A stretch of DNA of 64,000 nucleotides from an uncultured Acidobacteriaceae bacterium (GCA_903842065.1 CAIMKZ010000100.1:162478-226477); one strand, 5' to 3'; positions 1 to 8,929 are shown, counted from the first letter of the stretch. Numbers and translations: made by a program. Notes: generated by a model from the letters alone, not told the origin.

Positions 1-947
1 AGCAGCGTCTGGTTCGGCGCATACGCCCACAGCGGAATCACCAGCGCGGCCAGCACAAAAGCCAGCAGAATCGACTTCCTCCGCCCCCAGTGGTCGGAGA
101 GGAACCCGAAGCTCATCCCACCCAGCAGAGCCACCGTGCCTCCGGCAGCCGTAACCAGCGCGCTGTGAGCCTTCGTGAATCCCCACTGCCGTTGCAGAAA
201 CGTCGGATACATATCCTGTGTGCCGTGCGAGGCAAACAGCATCATGGTCATGAAGGCCAGCAGATAAAGGAACAGCTTCCAGTGCGAGACGATCTCGCGG
301 AACTGCTTCGCGCCAGTCAGACGCTTATGCGCCGAATGCTTCCAAACCTCCGACTCCCTCACCCGGAACCGGATGAAAAGCACCATCGCCAGCGCCGGCA
401 CAATGCCCAGGAAGAACAGGTTCCGCCAGCCTGTCCGCTCGTAGAGCGAGAAGAAGGCGATCGCGGCCACAACGTATCCCAGCCCGTAGCCCTGTTGCAA
501 GAGCCCCGAGAGAAATCCCCTCCGATTCTTCGGTGCGCCTTCCATCGCCAGTGTCGCGCCCACGCCCCAGGTGCCGCCCATCACGATGCCGAACGCACCA
601 CGAACCACCAGCAGCATCGTGTAGCTAGTCGATAATCCGGTCAGAATCTCCGCCACCGCAAACGCGCCTATATTGATCATCAGCGGAATCCGCCGCCCGT
701 AGCGGTCGGCCATCAATCCAAAGAGGAATCCGCCCACCGGCCGGAAGAACATCGTCATGGTGATCACGAGCGCCATCTGCGCGTCGGTCTTATGGAACTC
801 CCGCGCCATCGCCGTCAAACAGAACGTCACCAGGAAGAAGTCGAAGGCATCCAGAAACCAGCCCGAGAAGCCGGCCGCCACCGCTGGAATATGCGTGCCC
901 GTTGTATGGACTGTGCCACTGTCCGCAGTCAGATCGATTGCGCTCAT
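1..947 (-). CDS. MFS transporter, C-terminus cut by window edge
   Basis: The complement opens at an ATG at 945-947 and reads without a stop to the left edge, so about 315 N-terminal codons are visible. The first residues include a D-A-F-D-F-F-L motif in the first membrane segment and a loop 2-3 signature (GLMADRYGRR), both typical of the major facilitator superfamily. It closely resembles the neighbouring complete transporter at 1378-2619, motif by motif, so the two are tandem paralogues. By resemblance to the sialate/lactate:proton symporter type, a small carboxylate is a plausible substrate; this is inferred. It would sit in the inner membrane. Confidence 0.85.
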   Translation of the reverse strand, partial: MSAIDLTADSGTVHTTGTHIPAVAAGFSGWFLDAFDFFLVTFCLTAMAREFHKTDAQMALVITMTMFFRPVGGFLFGLMADRYGRRIPLMINIGAFAVAEILTGLSTSYTMLLVVRGAFGIVMGGTWGVGATLAMEGAPKNRRGFLSGLLQQGYGLGYVVAAIAFFSLYERTGWRNLFFLGIVPALAMVLFIRFRVRESEVWKHSAHKRLTGAKQFREIVSHWKLFLYLLAFMTMMLFASHGTQDMYPTFLQRQWGFTKAHSALVTAAGGTVALLGGMSFGFLSDHWGRRKSILLAFVLAALVIPLWAYAPNQTL

Positions 948-1156
948 GCTTTCACTCGCAGAGTTGAATTTTCCAATATCGGTTGTAACGCAAGCAGGTG
1001 GGGTGATCATGCTCTCTTGCCGTTCAGACGGCGGACAGGACCTCCCTGTACCGGCTAAAGGCTATCACGCTGGTTCCACGGTAGTCAGCAGTCGCTTCCA
1101 CTTGCTTCCAGAGCAAAAGCCGTCCGCAAAGCAGACGCCCAGAGTCGAAAGCCTGC

Positions 1157-1345
1157 CCTGTGCGAAGTCGAAGGGGGCCTGCAGTTGTTTTATCTCAACC
1201 CACCACGAAAATGGGTGCCCCAGGTCCCTCGCATTCGGGGACCTGGGAAAGATCGACCCTCAACCCATCACTTTCTCAACCCACCACGAACTCGGGGTGC
1301 CCCGTCCAAGCTCCGCTTGGGCGGGAACCACCACACTCAACCAGC
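1157..1345. repeat. Composite palindromic intergenic repeats between two MFS genes
   Basis: The 430-bp gap 948-1377 holds no convincing gene. It contains a GCGAAGTCGAAGG segment (about 1160), then a unit starting CCACCACGAAAATGGGTGCC whose core folds as CCCAGGTCCC/GGGACCTGGG (about 1219-1247), then a second CCACCACGAA unit (about 1278) with a CCAAGC/GCTTGG hairpin. Related units occur at 5469-5565 and, inverted, at about 63748-63945. They look like dispersed REP-like elements. Confidence 0.7.
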
Positions 1346-1377
1346 CACATACCCACCACCCAAAAAAGAAACGCCCC

Positions 1378-2619
1378 CTAAAAATCCACCCCGCGCTTCT
1401 CCCGCCCCAGCAACGCCATCACGCTAGCCAGCACAAACACTGTCACCGCCGTCAGCGCCATCGCCGTCGCGTAACTCGTCCGCTGTGCATACACTGCCTC
1501 GATAAACACCACCGAACTCGCGATCACTCCCGCGCACTGATAGGCAAACCCAGGCAGCAGCGCCCGAATCGAGCTGGGCGATAGCTCCGCAAGGTGCGCC
1601 GGAATCACTCCCCATGCTCCCTGCACCATGAACTGCATCAGCACCGCGCCCACAATCAGCAGCCCCTGGCTGGGCGCATAAGCCCACAGCGGAACTACCA
1701 ATATGCCCAGAACGAAGGCCCCGACGATCGCTTTTCGCCGTCCCAACACGTCCGAGAAGTATCCGAAGTTCAGACCGCCGAGAATCGCCCCAATGCCGGA
1801 GATCGCCGTAATCATCGAGCGCCGCTCCGGAGTAAAGTGCCACTGCCGCTGCAAGAACGTCGGATACATGTCCTGCGTGCCGTGCGAGGCAAACAGCATC
1901 ATCGTCATGAACACCAGCAGGTAAACAAACAGCTTCCAGTGAACCAGAATCTCCCGCGCCTGCTGGCCGACGGAAACCCGACCGCGTACAGCCTGCTTCC
2001 ACACAGCCGACTCGTGTACGAAGAAGCGCAGATACAGAATCAGCGGCACGGCAGGCAGCGCACTCAGAATAAACAGCATCCGCCACCCGATATGCTCGAA
2101 GCAGAAAAAGTAGAACAGCGCGGCCATCACGTTGCCCGCCGAGTAGCCCTGTTGCAGCAATCCGCTCAACACGCCGCGGTGCCGGGCCGAAGCGCCCTCC
2201 ATGGCCAGCGACGCGCCCACTCCCCACGTTCCCCCCATCACCACGCCAAAGAGAAACCGCACGATAAGCAGCACCGTGTAGTTCGGCGCAAGCCCCGAGA
2301 GAACTCCCGCCACCGCATACGCGGCCATGTTGATCATCAGCGGTCCGCGTCGCCCGTACTTGTCTGCCAGGTAGCCGAAGATGAGCCCGCCCAGCGGCCG
2401 AGCCAGCATCGTCGCCGTTATGATCAGCGAAATCTGGGCGTCCGTCTTGTGCATATCGGCGGCTATAGCCGTCAGGCAGAAGGTCACCAGAAAGAAGTCG
2501 AACGCATCCAGCAGCCAGCCGGAAAATCCGGCAATCACGGCGGGGATATCGGTCTTCGAGGCATCCCGATGCTGTGCCGGGTCGGTGGGGTTGGGAACTG
2601 CCGCGCAATCAACTTCCAT
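1378..2619 (-). CDS. MFS transporter, carboxylate:H+ symporter type
   Basis: This 413-residue inner-membrane protein has about twelve hydrophobic segments. The first (around residues 30-55) carries DAFDFFLVTF, and the loop between segments 2 and 3 carries GYLADKYGRR (around 100-110), the standard MFS gating motif. A central cytoplasmic loop around residues 205-225 splits the two six-helix halves. The ATG at 2617-2619 gives a normal family length. It resembles bacterial and fungal carboxylate/sialate:proton symporters more than drug pumps, but the substrate cannot be read from the sequence. It lies downstream of nothing else in its own direction and is paralogous to the truncated gene at 1-947, indicating a tandem duplication. 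Confidence 0.88.
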   Translation of the reverse strand: MEVDCAAVPNPTDPAQHRDASKTDIPAVIAGFSGWLLDAFDFFLVTFCLTAIAADMHKTDAQISLIITATMLARPLGGLIFGYLADKYGRRGPLMINMAAYAVAGVLSGLAPNYTVLLIVRFLFGVVMGGTWGVGASLAMEGASARHRGVLSGLLQQGYSAGNVMAALFYFFCFEHIGWRMLFILSALPAVPLILYLRFFVHESAVWKQAVRGRVSVGQQAREILVHWKLFVYLLVFMTMMLFASHGTQDMYPTFLQRQWHFTPERRSMITAISGIGAILGGLNFGYFSDVLGRRKAIVGAFVLGILVVPLWAYAPSQGLLIVGAVLMQFMVQGAWGVIPAHLAELSPSSIRALLPGFAYQCAGVIASSVVFIEAVYAQRTSYATAMALTAVTVFVLASVMALLGREKRGVDF

Positions 2620-2887
2620 GCATACACCTCATCTGGATCTGCCGGCTGGGCTTTCGAGCGTCCGGGGAAGGACGGAATCTCCAATCAATATAGAGTAGGC
2701 GGGCTATGACAATCGCTAGTATTCTCTATCCGGAGCCCAAAATTCCGGGTCGGAATCTCCTGCCTGAAACCCCCTATTCAGCCCTGCGTGAATGGAGTAC
2801 GATGGGCTCGAAGCTATAAAACAGGTCTTGGAGATTTACCCCCGGGAAACGGAACTGCATCTCACAACCTGAAGGGGAGGAACGGCG

Positions 2888-3541
2888 ATGTCTCAGATCG
2901 ACGATTCCATAGTCAACGACGACGCGGGCCAGAAGGTCTCCCGGCGAAACTTCATCCTGGGCGTAATCGCCGGAGGCGCAGTAGTCAGCGCGGCCGGATA
3001 CAGGTTCCTGGCGCCCCACGGCCGTTATGCCGCCGGCGCGGGCACCAGCCTGCTAAGCCTTAACGTTAACGGCAAAATCCGCCGCGTCGAGGTCATGAAG
3101 CAGGAGACGCTCGCCTCCACCCTGCGCTACAAGCTCGGCCTCACCGGCACCAAGATCGGCTGCGACCGCGCCGAGTGCGGAGCCTGCACCGTCCTCATCG
3201 ACGACGTGCCCCTCTACAGTTGCTCCACGCTCACCCACACCGTGCGCAACCGCAAAATCACCACGGTCGAAGGCCTCGCCAGCCCCGACGGCAAGCTGCA
3301 CCCGGTGCAGCAGGCGGTGGTGGACCATCAGGGCTTCCAGTGCGCCTTCTGCATGCCCGGCTACCTCATGTCGGCCGTGGGCTTCCTCAAGCAGAACCCC
3401 AATCCTACCCGCGCCGAGCTGGCCCAGGGCGTAAGCGGCAACCTCTGCCGCTGCCAGGACTACATGAAGATCCTCGACTCGCTCCACCACGGAGCCGAGT
3501 ACATGCGTAAAGGCGTCCCCGCCAGCGCCAGGAGGGCTTGA
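2888..3541 (+). CDS. Molybdenum hydroxylase 2Fe-2S subunit, Tat-exported (PaoA-like)
   Basis: This 217-residue small subunit of a xanthine-oxidase-family enzyme carries two [2Fe-2S] clusters that pass electrons from a molybdenum site to FAD. The plant-type ferredoxin cluster ligands are Cys92, Cys97, Cys100 and Cys112; the second set is Cys152, Cys155, Cys187 and Cys189 (NLCRC). The N-terminus has a twin-arginine signal (SRRNF at 18-22, then a hydrophobic stretch), so the complex is probably exported folded to the periplasm, as in E. coli PaoABC. It is followed after one base by the FAD subunit. The organisation small-medium is normal, but the large catalytic subunit is missing nearby. Confidence 0.9.
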   Translation: MSQIDDSIVNDDAGQKVSRRNFILGVIAGGAVVSAAGYRFLAPHGRYAAGAGTSLLSLNVNGKIRRVEVMKQETLASTLRYKLGLTGTKIGCDRAECGACTVLIDDVPLYSCSTLTHTVRNRKITTVEGLASPDGKLHPVQQAVVDHQGFQCAFCMPGYLMSAVGFLKQNPNPTRAELAQGVSGNLCRCQDYMKILDSLHHGAEYMRKGVPASARRA

Positions 3542-3542
3542 T

Positions 3543-4556
3543 ATGGCAGTAATCCGCGATGTAATGCCCGCCCTCGATCTATTGCAACCCGCCACCGCCG
3601 CCGAAGCCCAGCGTCTGCTCGCCGACATCGGCCCCGGCGCGTGGGTCATGGCAGGCGGTCTCGACAGCTTCGACTGGCTCAAAGACCGCATCAAGAAGCC
3701 CACAGTCCTCGTCGATCTCTCCGGCATCGACGAACTGCGCGGCATTCGCGAGTCAAACGGCGGCCTTGAGATCGGCGCAATGACTACGTTGACTGAGATT
3801 GCATCTCACCAAAACGTCAAGAAGAACTTCAGCCTCCTCGCCGAAGCCGTCTCCGTCGTCGCCTCCCCACAGATCCGCAATCAAGGCACCCTCGGCGGCA
3901 ACGTCGCACAAGATGTGCGCTGCTGGTACTATCGCGGCGGATGGCCCTGCTACCGCGCCGGCGGAAACACCTGCTACGCAGACACCCCTGTCGGCCGCAA
4001 CCGGGAGCACGCCATCTTCGGCGCAAGCCGCTGCATCGCCGTCAACCCATCGGACTCCGCGCCCGCCCTCATCGCCCTCGACGCAAAATTCGTCATCCTC
4101 GGCTCCAAAGGCGAGCGCGTCATCGACGCGGAAGAGTTCTTCGTCGGCCCCGAGCACGAGATTACCCGCATCCATATTCTCCAGCCCGGCGACCTCCTCA
4201 CCGCCATCCGCATCCCCGCCACATGGTCGGGCGCAAAGTTCTACTTCGAGAAGGTCCGCGACCGCAACGTCTGGGACTTCCCGCTCATGAACGTCGCCTC
4301 GGCCATCAAATTCTCCGGCGACAAAATCGAAGACATCCGTATCGCCGTCAACGCTGCCTCGCCCAAGCCCATGCGCTTAAAGAATGTAGAAGCCGCCGTT
4401 CGCGGCAAGGCTGCATCGGAAGCAACCGGAGCAATGGCCGGCAAGCTCGCCGTCGAGGGCGCAATCCCGCTTCAATTCAACGCCTACAAGATTCCCCTCA
4501 TGCGCAACCTCGTCAAGCGCGCCATCAGCGGCGTAAAGGAGGCAACATGGGCCTGA
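3543..4556 (+). CDS. Molybdenum hydroxylase FAD subunit with extra Fe-S cysteines (PaoB-like)
   Basis: This 337-residue protein is the medium, FAD-binding subunit of a xanthine-oxidase-family hydroxylase. FAD-contact motifs are visible at VMAGGLD (about 35-41) and TLGGN (116-120), and the C-terminal third matches the CO-dehydrogenase flavoprotein C-terminal domain. An insertion holds Cys127, Cys136, Cys144 and Cys164, the pattern that binds an additional [4Fe-4S] cluster in PaoB and in 4-hydroxybenzoyl-CoA reductase. It starts one base after the 2Fe-2S subunit and overlaps the cytochrome gene by ten bases, so the three are one operon. Without a signal peptide of its own it would be exported with the Tat-targeted small subunit. 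Confidence 0.9.
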   Translation: MAVIRDVMPALDLLQPATAAEAQRLLADIGPGAWVMAGGLDSFDWLKDRIKKPTVLVDLSGIDELRGIRESNGGLEIGAMTTLTEIASHQNVKKNFSLLAEAVSVVASPQIRNQGTLGGNVAQDVRCWYYRGGWPCYRAGGNTCYADTPVGRNREHAIFGASRCIAVNPSDSAPALIALDAKFVILGSKGERVIDAEEFFVGPEHEITRIHILQPGDLLTAIRIPATWSGAKFYFEKVRDRNVWDFPLMNVASAIKFSGDKIEDIRIAVNAASPKPMRLKNVEAAVRGKAASEATGAMAGKLAVEGAIPLQFNAYKIPLMRNLVKRAISGVKEATWA

Positions 4557-5380
4557 TTCGCTGGGTCATCAGCCCCTGGGGGCAGTCGGTTCCGTCTCAC
4601 GCCGCGTGGGTTCTGGTGTGGGTGGCGCTCATCGCAGCCATCTTCTTCGCCGTCGCGCACACGCTCTACGTAGCTCTCGTAGCGCCCGCCAAAAAATCAG
4701 CGCCCGCGGCCCCAGTCGCCGGAGTCCCGGAGCGCGTTCCCCGCCACTCGCTCCTCGCGCGCCTCTTCCACTGGATCATGGCCGCAGCCATGCTCGCTCT
4801 GCTCTTCTCGGCTTTTTTGCCCATCCTCGGCATGCGCTTCAACTGGGTCCAGTTCCACTGGATCGCCGGACTCCTGCTCACCGCTTCCATCCTCTTCCAC
4901 ATCGTCCACGCCACCCTCGCCATGGACTTCTGGGCCATCTGGCCAGACTGCGCGGACGTGAAAGACGCAATCAATCGCGTCAAAAAGTTTTTCGGCAAAC
5001 CCGCCTCCGAGCCCGGCCGCTTCGCCAAGTACCCGCTAGAGAACAAGCTCTATCACTTGGTCGTGATGCTCGCCGGCCTCGCCGTCATCGTCACCGGCCT
5101 CTTCATGATGAAGCGCGTTCCCTCCATCTTCTCCCCGCGCAACCCCTACGTCGCCTTCCACGACCTCACCTGGGGACTCGTCTACGCCCTCCACGGCCTC
5201 GCCGGAGTAGCCTTCATCGCGCTGACAGTCATCCACGTCTACTTCGGCCTCCGCCCCGAGAAGCTCCCCATCACCAAATCCATGATCTTCGGCTGGATGT
5301 CCCGCGACTTCTACCTCTCCAAGTACGACCAGAACCGCTGGAAGATAGAACCACCCAAAACCTCCACCGACACCGACTAA
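4547..5380 (+). CDS. Membrane cytochrome b (b561/formate dehydrogenase gamma type)
   Basis: This 277-residue integral membrane protein has about five hydrophobic segments. Histidines sit in the expected haem-ligand contexts: RLFHW near residue 75, QFHW then HIVHA in the next helices, and LHG and VIHVY in the last pair. This fits the prokaryotic cytochrome b561/FdhG family, which moves electrons between a periplasmic oxidoreductase and the quinone pool. The start is the ATG at 4547, inside the end of the FAD gene and preceded by AAAGGAGG. A much longer upstream extension in this frame is only a shadow of the FAD gene. It is likely the membrane anchor and electron acceptor of the hydroxylase. 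Confidence 0.85.
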   Translation: MGLIRWVISPWGQSVPSHAAWVLVWVALIAAIFFAVAHTLYVALVAPAKKSAPAAPVAGVPERVPRHSLLARLFHWIMAAAMLALLFSAFLPILGMRFNWVQFHWIAGLLLTASILFHIVHATLAMDFWAIWPDCADVKDAINRVKKFFGKPASEPGRFAKYPLENKLYHLVVMLAGLAVIVTGLFMMKRVPSIFSPRNPYVAFHDLTWGLVYALHGLAGVAFIALTVIHVYFGLRPEKLPITKSMIFGWMSRDFYLSKYDQNRWKIEPPKTSTDTD

Positions 5381-5400
5381 CCCAAATACTCACGCAAAAT

Positions 5401-5434
5401 CAAGAGCCGGTCTTCGCAAGAAGACCGGCTCTTG
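5401..5434 (+). terminator. Terminator-like hairpin after the hydroxylase operon
   Basis: A perfect 15-bp stem (arms 5401-5415 and 5420-5434) closes on a GCAA tetraloop and is followed by TCTTTGTG. It begins 20 bp after the cytochrome stop. The core AGAGCCGGTCTTC is shared with the hairpin at 10549-10584. Confidence 0.8.
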
Positions 5435-5468
5435 TCTTTGTGCCATTTTGCATTTTCAGGAATGCCAA

Positions 5469-5565
5469 TCCACCACGAAAATGGGTGCCCCAGGTCCGGG
5501 GTCCCCACAAACAGGTCTTCGTTTGTGGGGTGGAGATCCCTCGCATTTGGGGACCTGGGAAAGCA
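5469..5565. repeat. Composite palindromic repeat, second copy
   Basis: This unit begins CCACCACGAAAATGGGTGCC as at 1199 and ends GGGGACCTGGGAAAG. Between them is inserted a CCCCACAAAC...GTTTGTGGGG hairpin with GGTGGAGAT after it; an equivalent inserted block occurs in the inverted copy near 63790-63830. Confidence 0.65.
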
Positions 5566-5635
5566 CATATCATCACGCCTGCACGGTCGTTTTGAAAGCG
5601 CACGAATTCATCCGTGCCAACTCTAGCCAATCAAA

Positions 5636-5708
5636 GAGGGAGCAGGGGCTTTGGCTTGAGCGGGCAACAAGGAAGGAGCAGGGGCTTTCAAGCCCCTGAC
5701 CAGCCGCC
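5636..5708. repeat. GGAGCAGGGGCTT repeat
   Basis: The segment contains GAGCAGGGGCTTTGGCTTGA, GCGGGCAACAAGGA, and a second GGAGCAGGGGCTTTCAAGCC followed by CCTGACCAGCCGCC. A near copy lies at 10306-10385 in the same orientation. The 5381-5811 gap otherwise holds no gene. Confidence 0.6.
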
Positions 5709-5811
5709 TCCAAATCCGCCGTTACTCGCAGGCAGATCAACCCTCAGAACAGGTATAGTAAGTTAACTTTCTGGCTGGACCTGAACACACGCGCCGGAGT
5801 GGAAGTGCCAT

Positions 5812-7245
5812 TTGACCGTTAAGCCATCCCAGGTTCCGGTTCCTTTCGAAGTGTCGGCATGGCGCTCCGATGCCGCCGTCGGTGAGACCGCCAACGAGAC
5901 AATCGATCAGATCATCGACCGCTCTCCGTTCAGCAGCCTTCAGATGATCGTCATCGCGCTCTGCGCCCTGGTGACCACGATTGACGGTTTCGACGCTCAG
6001 ATGATCGGTTTCCTCGCTTCTCCCATCTCTCAAACCTTTCACGTCGACGTTCGATCCTTTGGGCCCCTGTTCTCCATTGGTCTGCTCGGCCTGATGACTG
6101 GAAACCTAATCATGGGACCGCTCGGCGATCGGTTCGGCCGCCGGTTCGGCCTGGTTCTGTCCGCGCTGGCAGTTGGCACGTTTACCCTGATCTCCGCATT
6201 TACTCACGATCTCGGGACCATAACAGTGCTGCGCTTCCTCACCGGCCTGGGCCTCGGCGGCGCCATGCCCAATGGCATCTCGCTCATCGCCGAATACAGC
6301 CCCGCGCGGATTCGCCCAGCCACCGTATGTCTCTCCTCGGCATGCATCTCGGTGGGCAGCATGTCGGCCGGAGTGTGTGCTTCCTTCATCTTGCCGCGCT
6401 GGGGCTGGCGGCCCATGTTCTACCTCGGCGGTACACTCCCGATCCTGTTCGCCGTCGCCATCCTCCTCCTGATGCCGGAGTCCATCCGCTTCCTTCATCA
6501 AAAGGGCGGCCACGAGGACAAGGTGCGCCGCATCATGGGTCGCATCTCGCCTGCAGCCGCAGAACGCAATGCCCAGTTCGCTCTCAGCCCAACGTTAGCG
6601 GCCAAATCGCGGTTCCCGGTTGCAACGCTCTTCCGCAACGGACGCGCGACCGTCACGCCGCTTCTGTGGACCGCCTATTTCATGAATCTGCTGGTCCTTT
6701 ACTCGGTGGTCAGCTGGATGCCGGCGCTGCTGCGCGCCTTCGGCTTCACCAACGCAACCGGAGTGATGGCCATTACCCTGTTTGGCCTCGGGGGAATCTG
6801 CGGCTCTCTCAGCCAGGGATGGTTGGTGCGGCGCTTCAGGGCTCACCGCGTCCTGATCGTCGAATTCACCATCTTCATCCTGATCAGTCTCACGCTGGCC
6901 AACTTAAAGCTGGATCTCGTGCTGGTGGCCGCCGCCTCGTTTACCATCGGCTGGGTCATCAACGGAGCGCAGGCCGGACTCAACGTGTACTCCTCGACCA
7001 TCTACCCCACTCTGGTTCGTTCGACCGGAGTCGGCTGGGGCCTGGGCATCGGCCGCATCGGCTCCATCGTCGGTCCGCTGCTTGGAGGCTGGGCGCTGCT
7101 TGCCGGCTGGACCTCGCGGGAGATCTTCGCGGCAGGCGCAGTTCCCGCAATCCTTGCCGCCGCTGCAATCCTCACCAGCGCCTCGCTCGGCATCACAGGC
7201 ATGTCAGATGCGCTGCCATGTTCGGCCTCCGATCGCAAGCCATAG
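5812..7245 (+). CDS. MFS transporter, aromatic acid:H+ symporter (AAHS) type
   Basis: This 477-residue protein has twelve predicted membrane segments. The first carries TTIDGFDAQ, the D-G-F-D signature of the AAHS family (PcaK, BenK), and the 2-3 loop has GPLGDRFGRRFG (around 102-113). These symporters import benzoate-like or related carboxylates with protons. The frame's upstream limit is a TTG at 5812 behind a weak GGAAG; a GTG 13 codons later is an alternative. It is followed at 44 bp by a methyltransferase and then a cupin, suggesting a small catabolic or detoxification operon, but the substrate is unknown. Confidence 0.87.
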   Translation: MTVKPSQVPVPFEVSAWRSDAAVGETANETIDQIIDRSPFSSLQMIVIALCALVTTIDGFDAQMIGFLASPISQTFHVDVRSFGPLFSIGLLGLMTGNLIMGPLGDRFGRRFGLVLSALAVGTFTLISAFTHDLGTITVLRFLTGLGLGGAMPNGISLIAEYSPARIRPATVCLSSACISVGSMSAGVCASFILPRWGWRPMFYLGGTLPILFAVAILLLMPESIRFLHQKGGHEDKVRRIMGRISPAAAERNAQFALSPTLAAKSRFPVATLFRNGRATVTPLLWTAYFMNLLVLYSVVSWMPALLRAFGFTNATGVMAITLFGLGGICGSLSQGWLVRRFRAHRVLIVEFTIFILISLTLANLKLDLVLVAAASFTIGWVINGAQAGLNVYSSTIYPTLVRSTGVGWGLGIGRIGSIVGPLLGGWALLAGWTSREIFAAGAVPAILAAAAILTSASLGITGMSDALPCSASDRKP

Positions 7246-7289
7246 ACCACGCCAACGCAACTCCCGAATCTAACCTTAGGAGCGAATGC

Positions 7290-8021
7290 ATGCCGTCTGA
7301 ATTCAACGCGAATCCCTGGGACTGGTTTCTGCCGCACGATATCAAACGGTTTGGTGAAGAGATTCTCGACCTCGAAGAGCGCAAGCGCTGGTGCCGCGCG
7401 ACCCTCATCTGCGGACTGCCCTATATGTGGCGTTACAAGGCCGCCGCGTTCACTCCCCAGATGTACGACAAACTGGAACTGAAGCCCGGCGATAAGGTGT
7501 TGCTCATCGGAGAAGGCAACGAAGCCTGCGGCTTCGACGAAGAGATTCGCAAGCGCATCGGACCGCAGGGCGAACTGATCTCGGTCGACATCATGGAAAA
7601 GGCCCGCACCGCAAGTGGAACCTTAGTCCGCGACAAAAACGGCCGCATCGGAACCTGGCGTTACGACTACACCTCCCAGTACGCGGACGGTCATTTCGAC
7701 TGTGTCGCTGTTCTGCAGGGAATCCAGCACACCGACGACTGGCACGAAACCGGCCGGGAACTCGTGCGCGTCATGAACTCCGGACGCGTGATCCTGCTCG
7801 CGGAACTTGTCATCGGACCCAAAACCAGAACCATCGCCCAGCAGGATCTTCATCTTGAGTATTGGATGGACAAGCTCTACTACGGCTCGGGCCGCACCGG
7901 CCCCGAAGATGTCTCCTACTTCAGCCCCGAGGAACTGCTTGCAGCCTTCGATGGCCTGGTAAGAGACCCCGGCACACTTGCATGGAGAGGCATCGAACTC
8001 TTCTGGGGAACCAAGCTCTGA
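7290..8021 (+). CDS. Class I SAM-dependent methyltransferase
   Basis: This 243-residue soluble protein has a Rossmann SAM-binding core. The segment KVLLIGEGNEACG (about 71-83) stands for the G-x-G-x-G motif I, SVDIM follows as the acidic end of strand 2, and FDCVAVLQG marks motif IV. The closest general type is the UbiE/Methyltransf_11 group; the acceptor is not evident. The ATG at 7290 has AGGAG seven bases upstream and gives a compact domain; longer readings of this frame run antiparallel-free into the MFS gene and are shadows. It sits between the AAHS transporter and a cupin, probably in one operon. Confidence 0.75.
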   Translation: MPSEFNANPWDWFLPHDIKRFGEEILDLEERKRWCRATLICGLPYMWRYKAAAFTPQMYDKLELKPGDKVLLIGEGNEACGFDEEIRKRIGPQGELISVDIMEKARTASGTLVRDKNGRIGTWRYDYTSQYADGHFDCVAVLQGIQHTDDWHETGRELVRVMNSGRVILLAELVIGPKTRTIAQQDLHLEYWMDKLYYGSGRTGPEDVSYFSPEELLAAFDGLVRDPGTLAWRGIELFWGTKL

Positions 8022-8059
8022 CTCGATTTCAAAAAAACCGCTCGAAAGGATTGAAGCAC

Positions 8060-8551
8060 ATGACTCGCAAGACACTGACACTGATCTTCGTCTTCCTGCT
8101 CGGTATCGCGCTTGGCAGCGTAATCACGCGGTTCGCGCCCATCGGCCATTCTGGCGGCGTGGTAAACGCTCAAACCAAAATGCCCACGATGATCCTGCAT
8201 CTGTTCACCGGTCCTGACAACCAGACCCACGCCGAGGAGATCCCGGTTAACTTCACTGACGGCGTCTTCAATCTGCTTCCCGTCAAAGGAGCAGAGCTGC
8301 ACTCCACAACTCCGGGTACTGTGATTACCTGGCATCCCGCTCCCCGCCGACAGTACGTGATTACGTTAGCCGGCCACTCGGAGATTGAGGTCGCTGACGG
8401 CAAAAAATATTCAGTAGGCCCCGGCTCTATCGATTGGGTCGAAGACACCACCGGCAAAGGGCACGTTACAAACACGGTGGGCAATGACGATCGTGTGGCT
8501 ATCTGGCTCCCTATCGCCGACGGTGCTCCTTTACCCGCACCCAAACTATAG
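8060..8551 (+). CDS. Membrane-anchored cupin-domain protein
   Basis: This 163-residue protein starts at ATG 8060 behind AAAGGA. Residues about 5-25 form a single hydrophobic segment, acting as signal anchor or signal peptide. The rest is a small beta-barrel cupin: W-H-P-A-P-R-R-Q-Y near residue 93, then AGHSEIEVADGK and VGPGSIDWVED. The usual metal-binding histidine spacing is incomplete in the first motif, so it may be a non-catalytic sensor or binding protein. It lies 38 bp after the methyltransferase and is probably co-transcribed. Confidence 0.75.
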   Translation: MTRKTLTLIFVFLLGIALGSVITRFAPIGHSGGVVNAQTKMPTMILHLFTGPDNQTHAEEIPVNFTDGVFNLLPVKGAELHSTTPGTVITWHPAPRRQYVITLAGHSEIEVADGKKYSVGPGSIDWVEDTTGKGHVTNTVGNDDRVAIWLPIADGAPLPAPKL

Positions 8552-8707
8552 CTATTGATTTCAATCTGTCGGAGATGGAGTCAGATCTTTCTCGGTTTCC
8601 CGCCAATCGCCAGATCTCTCGATGGCGCTAATTCCTACTGAAAAGTCGGCCTTGTGACCCATCCAACGCGCAGCGTTGGGTGGGAAACCACAACACCAAA
8701 CCGCCCC

Positions 8708-8929
8708 TCATCGCAAAGATCGCGATGAACCGTGCACAGCTTCATGGCGTTTCACCAGCCACCCGCCAACCATGACACCTGTGACCCAAATCACACCCCC
8801 GTAGTACAGGATAGGACTAATGTTTCTGGCATAAACGGACGGCAAGGGAATGTATCCCTCCGTCAGCGAAGCTAACTCCAGCACCTGAACCAACCCGTTC
8901 GATCGCACGCTGCCCCGGAGGCTCATCAC
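8708..8929 (-). CDS. Small hypothetical membrane protein, possibly a remnant
   Basis: This 73-residue ORF is antisense to the leader region of the DUF362 gene. It begins GTG-ATG with GGAGAAC immediately upstream and has one hydrophobic stretch (ILYYGGVIWVTGVMVGGW) at about residues 40-57. The same frame stays open and protein-like for about 20 codons upstream before a stop, so it could be an N-terminally truncated relic. I do not recognise a family. The rest of the 8552-8986 gap contains only a CCAACGC/GCGTTGG hairpin near 8664-8682. Confidence 0.3.
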   Translation of the reverse strand: MMSLRGSVRSNGLVQVLELASLTEGYIPLPSVYARNISPILYYGGVIWVTGVMVGGWLVKRHEAVHGSSRSLR

